Assembly (NCBI GenBank): GCA_022511065.1
Contig: JAFLSG010000013.1
Coordinates: 1 to 47,630 of the forward strand
Direction of reading: 5' to 3'
DNA length: 47,630 nt
DNA from: Prevotella sp.
GTDB taxonomy: Bacteria > Bacteroidota > Bacteroidia > Bacteroidales > Bacteroidaceae
Below the pieces are notes generated by a model. That model saw nothing but the letters and a program-made list of their open reading frames with translations. It searched no databases and was not told where the DNA came from. Shown piece after piece: positions 24,921 through 32,990 of this stretch. Numbering within the stretch: the stretch's first letter is position 1; each line of letters opens with the position of its first letter. Both the position numbers and the translations under genes were made by a program.

Positions 24921-26201
24921 CTAATCCGAATAAGTTATCAAATGATGCTCCAACAGCTGATTCTTTATGGGAATCAGTTGGTCGATAGGCACACCTAATA
25001 TATTACTAATCCCAATCAAGTCATTCTTACCGTCGGCATAAGCAATGAAGTGCTGCATAGTGCGCACTGAGTCATACGTACCCTTCTGGCTGATTGTAGG
25101 GTAAAGCCCCCGCTTGCCCAATTGAGGCTCGCACTTGCAAAGCATCTGGTAATGATGGTTGTTTTCCAAGGCATCTATCACCTTCACCATCGCCTCATAG
25201 GCTCCTTGCAATCCCTCTGGACTTATCAACGACATATCATCAGCCGATGTATGGTATTCCGGGTATTTATGAAACTTGCTTCTGCAAAAGGCACATACAG
25301 GTAAATCAACCCCTGCAGCCCCATATTGACGCTCATCAGAGCCACGCTGGAGATAGGAGTATTTTTTATAAGTGGGATAATGATGCTTTAAGACATTTTC
25401 CAAGACACGGTCAGCCAATGTATCCTCATATTTGGTAGAAACATAGGAATAAGTTCTGTCATCGCCTACGCAAGTCAAGACAAATCCCGCTTTCACATGC
25501 TGTTGAAGCCCTTCTAAATTACGGCTCAAATACGTAATGGCTCCTATCGTTTCAGGTATAAATACAAACCGATATGTATAACGGCGCTCAGGCAATGCTT
25601 GAACATATTTGATGAGTTCAGTTTGCACGCAAGGGCCTGACAACTCATTATTTGCCATTGACGGATGACAAAGATAAGTGGAAAACAATATCTCGTCTGC
25701 TGATTTGCCCGGCAACAGCAATTCCCCATAGGTAAGGCTTCCGTCTTCTAACGTGCTGTCTATGCAGACTTCGTATTGCGCATCGGTTAATTGCTGCTTC
25801 TGACGCTCTGACATGCAAAATCCCCACCGCTCTTTATAATAAGAGGTGACATAGGGAATCCAATCAGGTGTTTCCGGCTGGGTATATACATGCTCAAGTA
25901 ATTCTTCACGGCTCACTACCTGATGTATGGGGATGGAATAGCCGAGGACATGTAAATTTGAATTGCGGAAATCAATAATCGTTTCCCCCTGCATATTGCG
26001 GATATATCCCCCCTTGATGTTCCATTCCTTAGGAACAGTCCAATCAAAGACTTCTGTGCCTGACGGCACTTCAGAAACCTTGATCTCCGGCACGACCTCA
26101 CGAATCAAGGAGAGTGAATCCCGGAAGCCATTTCCCGTAATGCTCCTGCAAATAGGAAACAGACGTTCCGCCAATCCATACATGACTTCTCCGTGACTCA
26201 T
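24921..26201 (-). CDS. DUF4910/DUF2172 zinc-aminopeptidase-like protein with C-terminal winged helix
   Basis: A 426-residue soluble protein matching DUF4910/DUF2172 proteins, which have an M28-aminopeptidase-like fold and a C-terminal winged-helix domain. Probable metal-site stretches are YLCHPSMANNELSG, FIPETIGAI and EYHTSADD, which hold conserved His, Glu and Asp residues. The last 70 residues (GLYPTISQKGTY to the end) form the small helix-turn-helix-like domain. These proteins recur in surface-polysaccharide loci, and their substrate is not established. Amide hydrolysis of an N-acyl sugar precursor would suit the nonulosonate-like block next door, but that is speculation. The spacing is 3 bp from the upstream gene. 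Confidence 0.8.
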   Translation of the reverse strand: MSHGEVMYGLAERLFPICRSITGNGFRDSLSLIREVVPEIKVSEVPSGTEVFDWTVPKEWNIKGGYIRNMQGETIIDFRNSNLHVLGYSIPIHQVVSREELLEHVYTQPETPDWIPYVTSYYKERWGFCMSERQKQQLTDAQYEVCIDSTLEDGSLTYGELLLPGKSADEILFSTYLCHPSMANNELSGPCVQTELIKYVQALPERRYTYRFVFIPETIGAITYLSRNLEGLQQHVKAGFVLTCVGDDRTYSYVSTKYEDTLADRVLENVLKHHYPTYKKYSYLQRGSDERQYGAAGVDLPVCAFCRSKFHKYPEYHTSADDMSLISPEGLQGAYEAMVKVIDALENNHHYQMLCKCEPQLGKRGLYPTISQKGTYDSVRTMQHFIAYADGKNDLIGISNILGVPIDQLIPIKNQLLEHHLITYSD

Positions 26202-26204
26202 CTG

Positions 26205-26816
26205 CTATATGACATTGATTGCAGCATAACAATCCCTCAACGCCAAATGCCGGTGGATGCTAAAACCATTTTTATTGACACCATCCACATCATGGTATTT
26301 GCCTACATAAATACGGTCGCCATTATGATCTGTATCACAGCACCATACAAAGTCATGCCACCACAAATGATCATTATTCTTACAGTAATAGGCAAAAAAT
26401 GTATAAGCACACAATATCGCTGACGGGAAGGCATAATGCTGGGCTATCAGAGTATCAGGCATCACGGCGCGCGACTCGTTTACAACCTCCTTTTTCAGCA
26501 GATACCATTTGGTTTCCAATGAAGTATCTATAAAACTCTCCTGCATGTACCAATCCTGATTATAGAAACAAGGCTCGCTAACATCCGGATCTATGCCAAA
26601 GACTTCCCTAAGGCTGCGAATAGTGATGCCGGGGATGCCCAACACTAAGATGTAGTCCTGTGCATACTTCTCCAAATCCTCCAAAGGATAGTTGATTGCA
26701 GGGATTTCACAAGCACCCTGATAGCCTATTCTTTCAAGAAATGGCCTCAACTCCTCATATCCCAAGAAGGACTTGCCAAACAACGCCTTTAAGCGCTCAA
26801 TTGTGCTTCTTTCCAT
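26205..26816 (-). CDS. Unrecognised 203-residue protein of the sugar-acid block
   Basis: No family is recognised. The protein is soluble, with no signal or membrane segment, and has an acidic helical N-terminus (IERLKALFGKSFLGYEELRP). The second half is rich in aromatic residues, His and Cys: WWHDFVWCCDTDHNGDRIYV and GFSIHRHL. The clustered His, Asp and Cys suggest a metal or sugar-phosphate site. The ATG at 26816 overlaps the upstream YdcF-like gene by 28 bp, and the 3' end is 3 bp from the DUF4910 gene. It is embedded in the operon between nonulosonate-type genes, so a role in making or modifying that sugar is likely. This is inference only. Confidence 0.75.
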   Translation of the reverse strand: MERSTIERLKALFGKSFLGYEELRPFLERIGYQGACEIPAINYPLEDLEKYAQDYILVLGIPGITIRSLREVFGIDPDVSEPCFYNQDWYMQESFIDTSLETKWYLLKKEVVNESRAVMPDTLIAQHYAFPSAILCAYTFFAYYCKNNDHLWWHDFVWCCDTDHNGDRIYVGKYHDVDGVNKNGFSIHRHLALRDCYAAINVI

Positions 26817-27382
26817 CGCTGATACTCAATCACTTCATCGGCATTGGCAAGATGTCCCATTGCCGTATATCTCTCTATGCGCTCCATCTCTGCTTCCAAA
26901 CGCTCCAAGCGCGTTCCCCATCCTGCATCCGTGAACCAAGGCAGGTTGCGGGCTGGTGCATTATATAGTGAAATGTCACTCTTGCTATCCAAGATTTCGC
27001 GCAAGAAAGTAAGGTAGGCACGATATTGATGTTCATGGGAGGCCACAAGCACTAATCTTTTCCAATTCCGCTCTCTCGCCATCCTAATCACCTCCACGGC
27101 TTGTTCCTTCGTATTCTTGGATTTATCCTCATGAAGAATATCGCTTTCAGCCACGCCTTCCTTCAGTATCAAGGGATATATTTCCGAAAAGGGTATGCTG
27201 CCATAGTCGTAATCAACGATGTCACCACTGAACACAATTCGGGGGGCTACACCTTTATTATATAGTCTCACCGCCTTGGAGATCCGGAAGAAGCCATCAC
27301 CTTCCAAAAGAATGATGGCATCCGAGACTGCCAGGCAATCATTATCAACTATTGCAAGAATTTTCTCCCTATCAGTTATCAT
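26789..27382 (-). CDS. Soluble YdcF/DUF218-like protein
   Basis: A 197-residue protein with DUF218 motifs: SDAIILLEGDGFFRISKAVRLYNKG, RIVFSGD, DKSKNTKEQAVEV and LVLVASHEHQYRAY. Most DUF218 proteins are membrane-anchored, but this one has no transmembrane segment and should be cytoplasmic. The fold has been linked to S-adenosylmethionine binding and to envelope sugar metabolism, and the reaction is unknown. The start at 27382 lies 4 bp after the NeuB-family stop codon. A longer frame would run into that gene. Its place inside the sugar-acid block suggests it acts on the same precursor. Confidence 0.78.
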   Translation of the reverse strand: MITDREKILAIVDNDCLAVSDAIILLEGDGFFRISKAVRLYNKGVAPRIVFSGDIVDYDYGSIPFSEIYPLILKEGVAESDILHEDKSKNTKEQAVEVIRMARERNWKRLVLVASHEHQYRAYLTFLREILDSKSDISLYNAPARNLPWFTDAGWGTRLERLEAEMERIERYTAMGHLANADEVIEYQRWKEAQLSA

Positions 27383-27386
27383 ACAA

Positions 27387-28448
27387 TCAAATGTCTTCCC
27401 AGAAAATAGGATCGTTGGCGGGAATGTCCTTATTGACGGTCTTGCCAATGATTGTCTCCTTGTATTTTGGAGGAATACCCAAAGCAGGGCGCAGCACATC
27501 AATATCGGCTTCGGTGATAACCTGCCCTTTCTTTAGTGCATTCTTGGCATAGAGACAACGGCGCTGAACATAAACCGTCTCACTTTCCTCCTCAACGACT
27601 TCCTTGCAAGTGCTACCCAAAGCACGCTCTACCTCACGAATAGACTCTACCATAAACTTAAACTCGTCTGGTTCCATGGAGTGAGGATGGTCGGGACCTT
27701 TATCGTGCTTGTTTAGTGTGAAATGCTTTTCTATCACACGACCTCCCAACACCACGGATGCCAAAGCCACCACATGACCGGGAGAGTGGTCAGAATATCC
27801 TGTCACCACATCGAAAGCAGACTGATAAGTCTTCAACACGTTCACATTGGCGCTGTCAATCTTTGACGGGTAGTTCGTAATGCATTGCATCAGCACCAGA
27901 TCCTTATTACCAGTATTGGCAATAGTGCGCACCGCCTCATCTATCTCCGACATCGTCGCATCGCCGGTGGCAAGCATCACGGGAATACCCTTTCGAGCCG
28001 TATAGTCAAGCATCTCTAACCACGTAATCTCACCAGAACCAATCTTGATGAAAGGCAACTTCATATCAGCACAAAGATCAACGGCTTCCTTGAAATAGGG
28101 AGACGTAGAGAAATCGATGCCGACATTTTTACAATAGTCGGCAATCTCCTGATGCCATTCCATCGGGAATTCTACTTCCTTGAATACCTCACTCACCGTC
28201 TTACCCCAACTACCGTGAACTCCTTTCAAAGTCATCTTGGAGAATCCACCCTCTGATACGATCTTAGGAGTAACGAAAGTCTGGAATTTAGCACAATCGG
28301 CACCAGCCTCCTTGGCAGCATCAATCAAATGCTTTGCCTTGTCAAGACTGCCATCAAAATTACCACCAATCTCAGCGATGAAATAGGTTGGATAATCCGC
28401 CCCTATCATCCGATTGCCAATCTTTATATTCTTATTAAAGTGCTGCAT
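27387..28448 (-). CDS. NeuB/PseI/LegI-family nonulosonic acid synthase
   Basis: A 353-residue enzyme of the N-acetylneuraminate synthase family, which condenses phosphoenolpyruvate with a six-carbon sugar to give a nine-carbon 2-keto acid. The TIM-barrel part has FIAEIGGNFDGSLDKAK, ADCAKFQTF, IKIGSGEITW, GYSDHSPG and VIEKHFTL. The C-terminal SAF (antifreeze-like) domain spans about residues 285-353. Catalytic and metal-binding residues look intact. The exact sugar (Neu5Ac, Pse, Leg or other) cannot be assigned. The neighbouring PseB would suggest a pseudaminic type, but key partners are missing. Confidence 0.9.
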   Translation of the reverse strand: MQHFNKNIKIGNRMIGADYPTYFIAEIGGNFDGSLDKAKHLIDAAKEAGADCAKFQTFVTPKIVSEGGFSKMTLKGVHGSWGKTVSEVFKEVEFPMEWHQEIADYCKNVGIDFSTSPYFKEAVDLCADMKLPFIKIGSGEITWLEMLDYTARKGIPVMLATGDATMSEIDEAVRTIANTGNKDLVLMQCITNYPSKIDSANVNVLKTYQSAFDVVTGYSDHSPGHVVALASVVLGGRVIEKHFTLNKHDKGPDHPHSMEPDEFKFMVESIREVERALGSTCKEVVEEESETVYVQRRCLYAKNALKKGQVITEADIDVLRPALGIPPKYKETIIGKTVNKDIPANDPIFWEDI

Positions 28449-28475
28449 ATTATTATTTTTTTGATTATTTACAAC

Positions 28476-29219
28476 TTACCTTTTCGCTATTAGTTCCTGT
28501 TCTTTCTGTATTACTCCGGCATTCAGTGTTCTTACCTCCGTATGCTCGTCAAGATATTCATAGACCTCACTATTGGGAATGGGACTACCATGATATAAAT
28601 CATCATAAATCCGCCGTGCTACCTCATAATCCAAATCAGTATCAACCGTCAGCCTATAATCGGAGGACAAGTCTAAATGATAAGGAACCTTCATGGTCTT
28701 GAACAATTCTAGATGGAGATATAAATAAGGTGTGACATGTTCTCTTTCAATGTCCGAAGAAGCATTGTCATACGCCTGGTAAAGTCCCTTTGCATAAAAC
28801 ACCTCCACCGAAGTTCCCAAAGGCGCTCCAGCAGAAGAGACATAATCATGCCCGGGAAGACTTTCTATCTCACGCTGTACTTGCATCCAATCTACAAAAG
28901 GATTATCGCATGTTGCCCTCACGACAATCTCTGGATCATATGCTTTCACGCATGAATAAAAGCGCTCCAATACATTCTCCTCGCTACCACGGAAACAAGG
29001 AATGTCCTTTTCAGCCAATAAAGCCGCCAAAGCATCGTTTGTATCGCCCACAGGAATGGCAAACACCACCTTATCTATATTCCCGCAAAGGCTCAGCCGA
29101 TGATACACGTGTTCCACGATGGTCATTCCCGATTTTCCCAATGGCATCATCACTTTATTGGGAAGTCTTGAAGATGTCAATCGAGCCTGCACAACGCACA
29201 AAACTTTCATCTTTACCAT
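28476..29219 (-). CDS. SpsF/PseF-like cytidylyltransferase
   Basis: A protein of about 247 residues of the cytidylyltransferase family that activates acidic sugars as CMP derivatives. VVQARLTSSRLPNKVMMPL at the N-terminus is the CTP-binding loop, followed by FRGSEENVLERF, VVRATCDNPFVD and LTVDTDLDYE. These fit the SpsF/PseF group rather than classical NeuA. The ATG at 29219 is preferred because GGAGG sits 9 nt upstream. An ATG at 29210 is also possible. It overlaps the SDR gene by a few bases and is followed after 27 bp by the NeuB-family gene, so synthesis and activation of the acid are encoded side by side. Confidence 0.87.
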   Translation of the reverse strand: MVKMKVLCVVQARLTSSRLPNKVMMPLGKSGMTIVEHVYHRLSLCGNIDKVVFAIPVGDTNDALAALLAEKDIPCFRGSEENVLERFYSCVKAYDPEIVVRATCDNPFVDWMQVQREIESLPGHDYVSSAGAPLGTSVEVFYAKGLYQAYDNASSDIEREHVTPYLYLHLELFKTMKVPYHLDLSSDYRLTVDTDLDYEVARRIYDDLYHGSPIPNSEVYEYLDEHTEVRTLNAGVIQKEQELIAKR

Positions 29220-29998
29220 ATCGTCCATCCTCCATCCACTTGGATGTTCTGACCAACCACATATTGAGACGCATCAGATGCCAAAAAAAGTACCGCGCCT
29301 TTCAAATCATCAGGATTTCCCAACCGATGTGCCGGATTCTTCTCCGAAAGTCTTTTGACAAATTCCTTGTTTTCCTGCACTTTTGCAGAGGGGAATGGCC
29401 CCGGAGAAATACAATTGACCCTTATATTGCGGTTAATCAGATAAGCCCCGAAATAACGCGTCATCTGAATGACACTCGCCTTGCTTGCACTATAATTCAC
29501 GGGAATCAGTGAGGATTCGCATGGTGGTTCATAGACTGACAAGTTTGGAGACACGATTCCATACATCGATGCGATGTTCACGATGGTTCCGCCCTGCTTC
29601 TCCATGTATGGGATAACTTCACGAATACACTTGTATGTACTCCCGGCTATACCTTCAACACACCGTTCCCAATCGTCATCCGAAAGATTTTCCGATTTTT
29701 TCCCAATACCTGCATATTGAGCAGCATTGTTAATCAACACATCAATATGTCCAGCTTGGGCAGCAACTTCCTGAAATGCCTTTTGGATACTTGCGGAATC
29801 CATAATGTCAATCTTGACAAAATGAAAGTCAGAATTTTCTCCATAGACAGAACAGAATTTATCCTGGTTTGTCCCAGCCACATAGACAATTGCCCCAGCA
29901 TCAGCCAATGCCGCCGTCATCGCCCTACCCAGATGACCACATCCACCAGTAACGATGGCAACTTTATCCTTCAAGGAAAAAAGGTCGAGCGTACTCAT
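29213..29998 (-). CDS. Short-chain dehydrogenase/reductase, PtmA-like
   Basis: A 261-residue NAD(P)-dependent SDR with the glycine motif VTGGCGHLG near residue 17, NNAA, the catalytic serine in NIASMYG, and YSASK with Tyr and Lys. ISPGPFPSAKVQ and GQNIQVDGGW complete the classical pattern. The SMYGIVSPN stretch and the link to a NeuB/cytidylyltransferase pair resemble PtmA-type SDRs of legionaminic acid loci, whose exact step is not settled. The ATG at 29998 follows the PseB stop by 4 bp. In this operon it is the only candidate to reduce or oxidise the keto-sugar made by PseB. Confidence 0.85.
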   Translation of the reverse strand: MSTLDLFSLKDKVAIVTGGCGHLGRAMTAALADAGAIVYVAGTNQDKFCSVYGENSDFHFVKIDIMDSASIQKAFQEVAAQAGHIDVLINNAAQYAGIGKKSENLSDDDWERCVEGIAGSTYKCIREVIPYMEKQGGTIVNIASMYGIVSPNLSVYEPPCESSLIPVNYSASKASVIQMTRYFGAYLINRNIRVNCISPGPFPSAKVQENKEFVKRLSEKNPAHRLGNPDDLKGAVLFLASDASQYVVGQNIQVDGGWTIW

Positions 29999-30002
29999 CA
30001 AC

Positions 30003-31022
30003 TTACTTTACCTCAAATCCGGGAATCTCTTTGCGGAATTTCTCACGAAGTGTCTCTACCGTCTCCCAGGATTCATTGACGTCAGAACTGAAATAGAAAC
30101 CTTGAGGAACATACTCTCCTTTATAATGGTCCAAATACTCTTCCGTTGTATGAATGAACGCTATGGACGGGAGAATCACATAATACTTACCGATGTCAAT
30201 CGTGCTCATAGAGTCGGTCACGGTAATCATTTCCTCGTGCAATTTCTCTCCCGGACGGATACCAACCTCTATTTGCTCCAGGTTTGGTGCGATGGCAGTA
30301 GCCACGTCTGTTATCTTGTAAGAAGGAATCTTTGGAATGAAAAGTTCACCGCCTATGTGATGACCAAGCGCCCACATCACGACATCCACGCCCTCCTGGA
30401 GAGAGATGTTGAAACGGGTCATACGCTTATCGGTTATCGGTAACTGCGTTGCTCCCTCATCCCGCAATTTGATGAAATAAGGTATCACGGAGCCGCGACT
30501 ACCCATCACGTTGCCATAGCGAACGACAGAGAAACGGATATCACGTGAGCCTTTGATGTTGTTGGCAGCAATAAACAACTTGTCTGAAGTCAGTTTAGTC
30601 GCTCCGTAAAGATTGTTGGGAGCGCACGCCTTGTCAGTTGATAAAGCCACGACATCCTTAACCCCGCACTCAATGGCAGCATTGATGACATTGACAGCAC
30701 CGTTGATATTGGTCTTAATACATTCCCGAGGATTATACTCAGCCGTATCCACCTGCTTGATGGCGGCGGCATGAATAATCACATCAACCCCATCGCAAGC
30801 AACTTTCAGACGGTCACCATCCCTAACATCTCCAATCAGGAAACGAAGCATCGGATAATCCTTCGCGGGATATTTCTGCCTCATGCTATATTGCTTCAGC
30901 TCTCCCCGTGAGAAGATAATAATCTTTTTAACCTTAGGATAATCCCGGAGGATTGTCTCTACAAATTTATTACCAAAAGAACCTGTTCCGCCGGTAATCA
31001 ATACGGTCTTTCCATTCAGCAT
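30003..31022 (-). CDS. pseB: UDP-N-acetylglucosamine 4,6-dehydratase (inverting)
   Basis: A 339-residue extended SDR. ITGGTGSFGNKF at residues 9-20 binds NADP, then FSRGELKQYSMR, IHAAAIKQVDTAEYNP, LSTDKACAPNNLYGATK and MTRFNISL. These follow Campylobacter PseB closely. It removes water from UDP-GlcNAc with C5 inversion, giving a UDP-4-keto-6-deoxy-L-arabino-hexosamine. GIRPGEKLHEEMI near the C-terminus is also conserved. FlaA1, CapE and FnlA are close relatives, so the product could equally enter an L-FucNAc-type route. No PseC aminotransferase follows, unlike in pseudaminic acid loci. Confidence 0.88.
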   Translation of the reverse strand: MLNGKTVLITGGTGSFGNKFVETILRDYPKVKKIIIFSRGELKQYSMRQKYPAKDYPMLRFLIGDVRDGDRLKVACDGVDVIIHAAAIKQVDTAEYNPRECIKTNINGAVNVINAAIECGVKDVVALSTDKACAPNNLYGATKLTSDKLFIAANNIKGSRDIRFSVVRYGNVMGSRGSVIPYFIKLRDEGATQLPITDKRMTRFNISLQEGVDVVMWALGHHIGGELFIPKIPSYKITDVATAIAPNLEQIEVGIRPGEKLHEEMITVTDSMSTIDIGKYYVILPSIAFIHTTEEYLDHYKGEYVPQGFYFSSDVNESWETVETLREKFRKEIPGFEVK

Positions 31023-31030
31023 ATTTCTTT

Positions 31031-32116
31031 TTATTTTTTCAGTCCTAACAATGGTTTCAGTTCGTCTTCCTTATACAATATCCACGTTGTGGTGCATAAG
31101 AACACGAGCAATACAAAAATAAGCACAATCCTGCTTCGCTTGGGACCGGCTTTCCTTAATGGAACGGTAGCCCCCTGAATCGTTGTGAAAGCCGGTGTTT
31201 CTTCCTGAACTTTCGCCTTCGCTGCCAAAAGTTGGGCACTGATGGCATTATAGTTGTTGTATTGCAGCTGCATTTCGTTCTCCAACCGGATCTGACGCTG
31301 GCGGACTGCCTCTATTACGAGATCCTGATTGGAATCCATGAAGTCAGCATACAAATCACAGGCCCGCTCGTAATTGCGCTTTGCCTCTTTATGGAGATTC
31401 TCCACGTAAGCAAGATCATGCCGCGCCTTCTTCGTGCGATAGTCCGTCAAAAACGCCTGAAGCTTCGCCGTCACTGAATCCGCCACAGTAGCCACCACCA
31501 AGGGGTCCTGATCGGTAACCTCGATGGAAATCACGTCGGTCTTCCTGTCTATCTTGCAAGTAACACTACCCATGATTGCGTTGGCAATAATCTGCTGCTT
31601 CATCGTCAGGCGGAAAGGATTCACCACGTTGGACTCTTCCGTGACACTATCCTTGTCTTTTGATTTGAACACACTGAATACCGCCTTCATCGCACTTGTC
31701 CACCACGGCGATTGCTGCTCGTTGTCCAAATAGTCAAAATAGGTCATCACCCTGTCATCTCCATCCATCTGAACCTGTACGTCAAACATCGAAGTCATAA
31801 AATCCACAGATCTCATCAGATTGGGATACAGATTCGGAGTGATGGCATCGCCAGACTTGTTTGAACCTCCCCCTATGTTCACGCCAAACGTGCTGGCCAA
31901 TGAAGCAAGAGAGCCGAGCGTGCCACCGCTACCCGTCTCCGGAGCAAGAAGTACCTCGCACTTGTAATAATTAGGCATGCCCAAAGTAATAAGACACCCC
32001 AATACGAAAGCAACGGGAAGCACTTTATAGTATAGTTTCTTGTGCTTCAACAACGCAGACTTGATTCTCTTTGAATCAACCATCTGCTCATTTGAACGTT
32101 TTGTCTGTTCTTCCAT
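31031..32116 (-). CDS. wzz: Wzz-type polysaccharide chain-length determinant
   Basis: A 361-residue inner-membrane protein with a cytoplasmic N-terminus, one transmembrane helix near residues 30-50 (LYYKVLPVAFVLGCLITLG), a long periplasmic part and a second helix near 330-350 (IVLIFVLLVFLCTTTWILY). A coiled-coil-forming stretch lies at about 225-290. The layout matches Wzz/FepE/Etk N-terminal domain proteins that set glycan chain length together with Wzy. No C-terminal tyrosine kinase domain is present. The ATG directly abuts the upxY stop codon. Confidence 0.88.
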   Translation of the reverse strand: MEEQTKRSNEQMVDSKRIKSALLKHKKLYYKVLPVAFVLGCLITLGMPNYYKCEVLLAPETGSGGTLGSLASLASTFGVNIGGGSNKSGDAITPNLYPNLMRSVDFMTSMFDVQVQMDGDDRVMTYFDYLDNEQQSPWWTSAMKAVFSVFKSKDKDSVTEESNVVNPFRLTMKQQIIANAIMGSVTCKIDRKTDVISIEVTDQDPLVVATVADSVTAKLQAFLTDYRTKKARHDLAYVENLHKEAKRNYERACDLYADFMDSNQDLVIEAVRQRQIRLENEMQLQYNNYNAISAQLLAAKAKVQEETPAFTTIQGATVPLRKAGPKRSRIVLIFVLLVFLCTTTWILYKEDELKPLLGLKK

Positions 32117-32713
32117 TTATTTCTTGACTAAAACTTCTTTATTCGTTTTTTCTTCATCTATCAGCAACAGCCATGCCTTGGGTACGAAATCAACAATGGC
32201 TGCCATCGCCACATGCTCAAGCTGCACCACGACATGCTTGTTCCCCCTCACGCGCTTAATAACCCCTTCCACACCGGCAAACTTTCCTTCCACGATTCTG
32301 ACGCGCTGCCCAGGCTTCTCAATAAGCGGGGTATTCACCACGACATCCGCATGGTCGTAGTCGGAAGCAACCCTGATGAAATTATCCATCTGCAATTCGG
32401 GAATGGTCATGATTTCCGAAATCATGTTCTTCCCGTCAATCCCCATCACGGGGTGCGTCATGTAACGCAGAGGCAGCAATTCTTGCCTCGTCTTCTTCAA
32501 CTCCGTGATGCTTTCCTGCGAGGAATGCAGGAATATCAGGTTGTTAATTACCGGCTTCAGCTCCTGATGGCGCGGATGCCGCCCCTTTATGGGCACATAA
32601 TGCAAAGGCAGAAAACACTCCACACCCAAGCTGTCAAGATAATCCTTCACCTGCATCTCACGCGAATAAGTGACACGCATCGGAAACCAGTAGCAATCTT
32701 TTGGATCTATCAT
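32117..32713 (-). CDS. upxY: UpxY-family NusG-like transcription antiterminator
   Basis: A 198-residue NusG paralogue. The N-terminal NGN domain (YWFPMRVTYSREMQVKDYLD, residues 8-27) is followed by a linker and a KOW motif (PGQRVRIVEGKFAGVEG) near residues 133-149. In Bacteroides, UpxY proteins act on the leader of their own polysaccharide operon to stop early termination, and they are encoded by its first gene, as here. UpxZ, the usual inhibitor encoded second, is missing: wzz follows at once. The ATG at 32713 is supported by a leader frame that overlaps it by ATGA and by the position of the first NGN strand. Confidence 0.88.
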   Translation of the reverse strand: MIDPKDCYWFPMRVTYSREMQVKDYLDSLGVECFLPLHYVPIKGRHPRHQELKPVINNLIFLHSSQESITELKKTRQELLPLRYMTHPVMGIDGKNMISEIMTIPELQMDNFIRVASDYDHADVVVNTPLIEKPGQRVRIVEGKFAGVEGVIKRVRGNKHVVVQLEHVAMAAIVDFVPKAWLLLIDEEKTNKEVLVKK

Positions 32714-32883
32714 ACAGCCTTCAAGTAAAGACAAACCAAGGGGACACCGCCATTTTGCATGCGGCAACCAAAAAGAGATTCATCCACTTCAGTATCCATA
32801 CAGCACTGATTTCCAGCGACTTTATAATACTTTACCTTTTCATCCAAACATCTTATGCGACATTCTTGAGGGATGATAACCAT
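32710..32883 (-). CDS. Possible 57-residue cysteine-rich leader peptide upstream of upxY
   Basis: An open frame starts at an ATG about 12 nt downstream of the -7 box and ends with TGA overlapping the upxY ATG (ATGA). It fills almost the whole leader of the glycan operon. The peptide begins MVIIPQECRIRC and holds six cysteines at positions 8, 12, 28, 29, 40 and 52. It has no signal peptide and no recognised family. Ribosomes on this frame could couple leader translation to upxY expression or to antitermination. The coordinates are plain in the sequence; its translation and function are inferred. It may be chance. Confidence 0.4.
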   Translation of the reverse strand: MVIIPQECRIRCLDEKVKYYKVAGNQCCMDTEVDESLFGCRMQNGGVPLVCLYLKAV

Positions 32884-32894
32884 AAAAATCGTTG

Positions 32895-32902
32895 CAAAAT
32901 TA
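32895..32902 (-). promoter_or_regulatory. -7 box of the surface glycan operon
   Basis: CAAAATTA on the plus strand reads TAATTTTG on the minus strand. It gives a leader of about 175 nt before upxY, suitable for UpxY-type leader control. No clear -33 element is visible. No matching pair of inverted repeats flanks it, so a B. fragilis-like invertible promoter is not evident. Confidence 0.5.
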
Positions 32903-32990
32903 CAAAAAACAATCAAGATTTTGGCATTAAACAGCATAAAAAATGGCAATAAAATGCGAGTATTGCCTAATTATCATCAAGACCAGTATT

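Noticed and set aside
27387..31022. A complete pseudaminic acid pathway
   Set aside because: Only PseB-, PseF- and PseI-like proteins are present. No PseC aminotransferase, PseH acetyltransferase or PseG nucleotidase is encoded in the operon.
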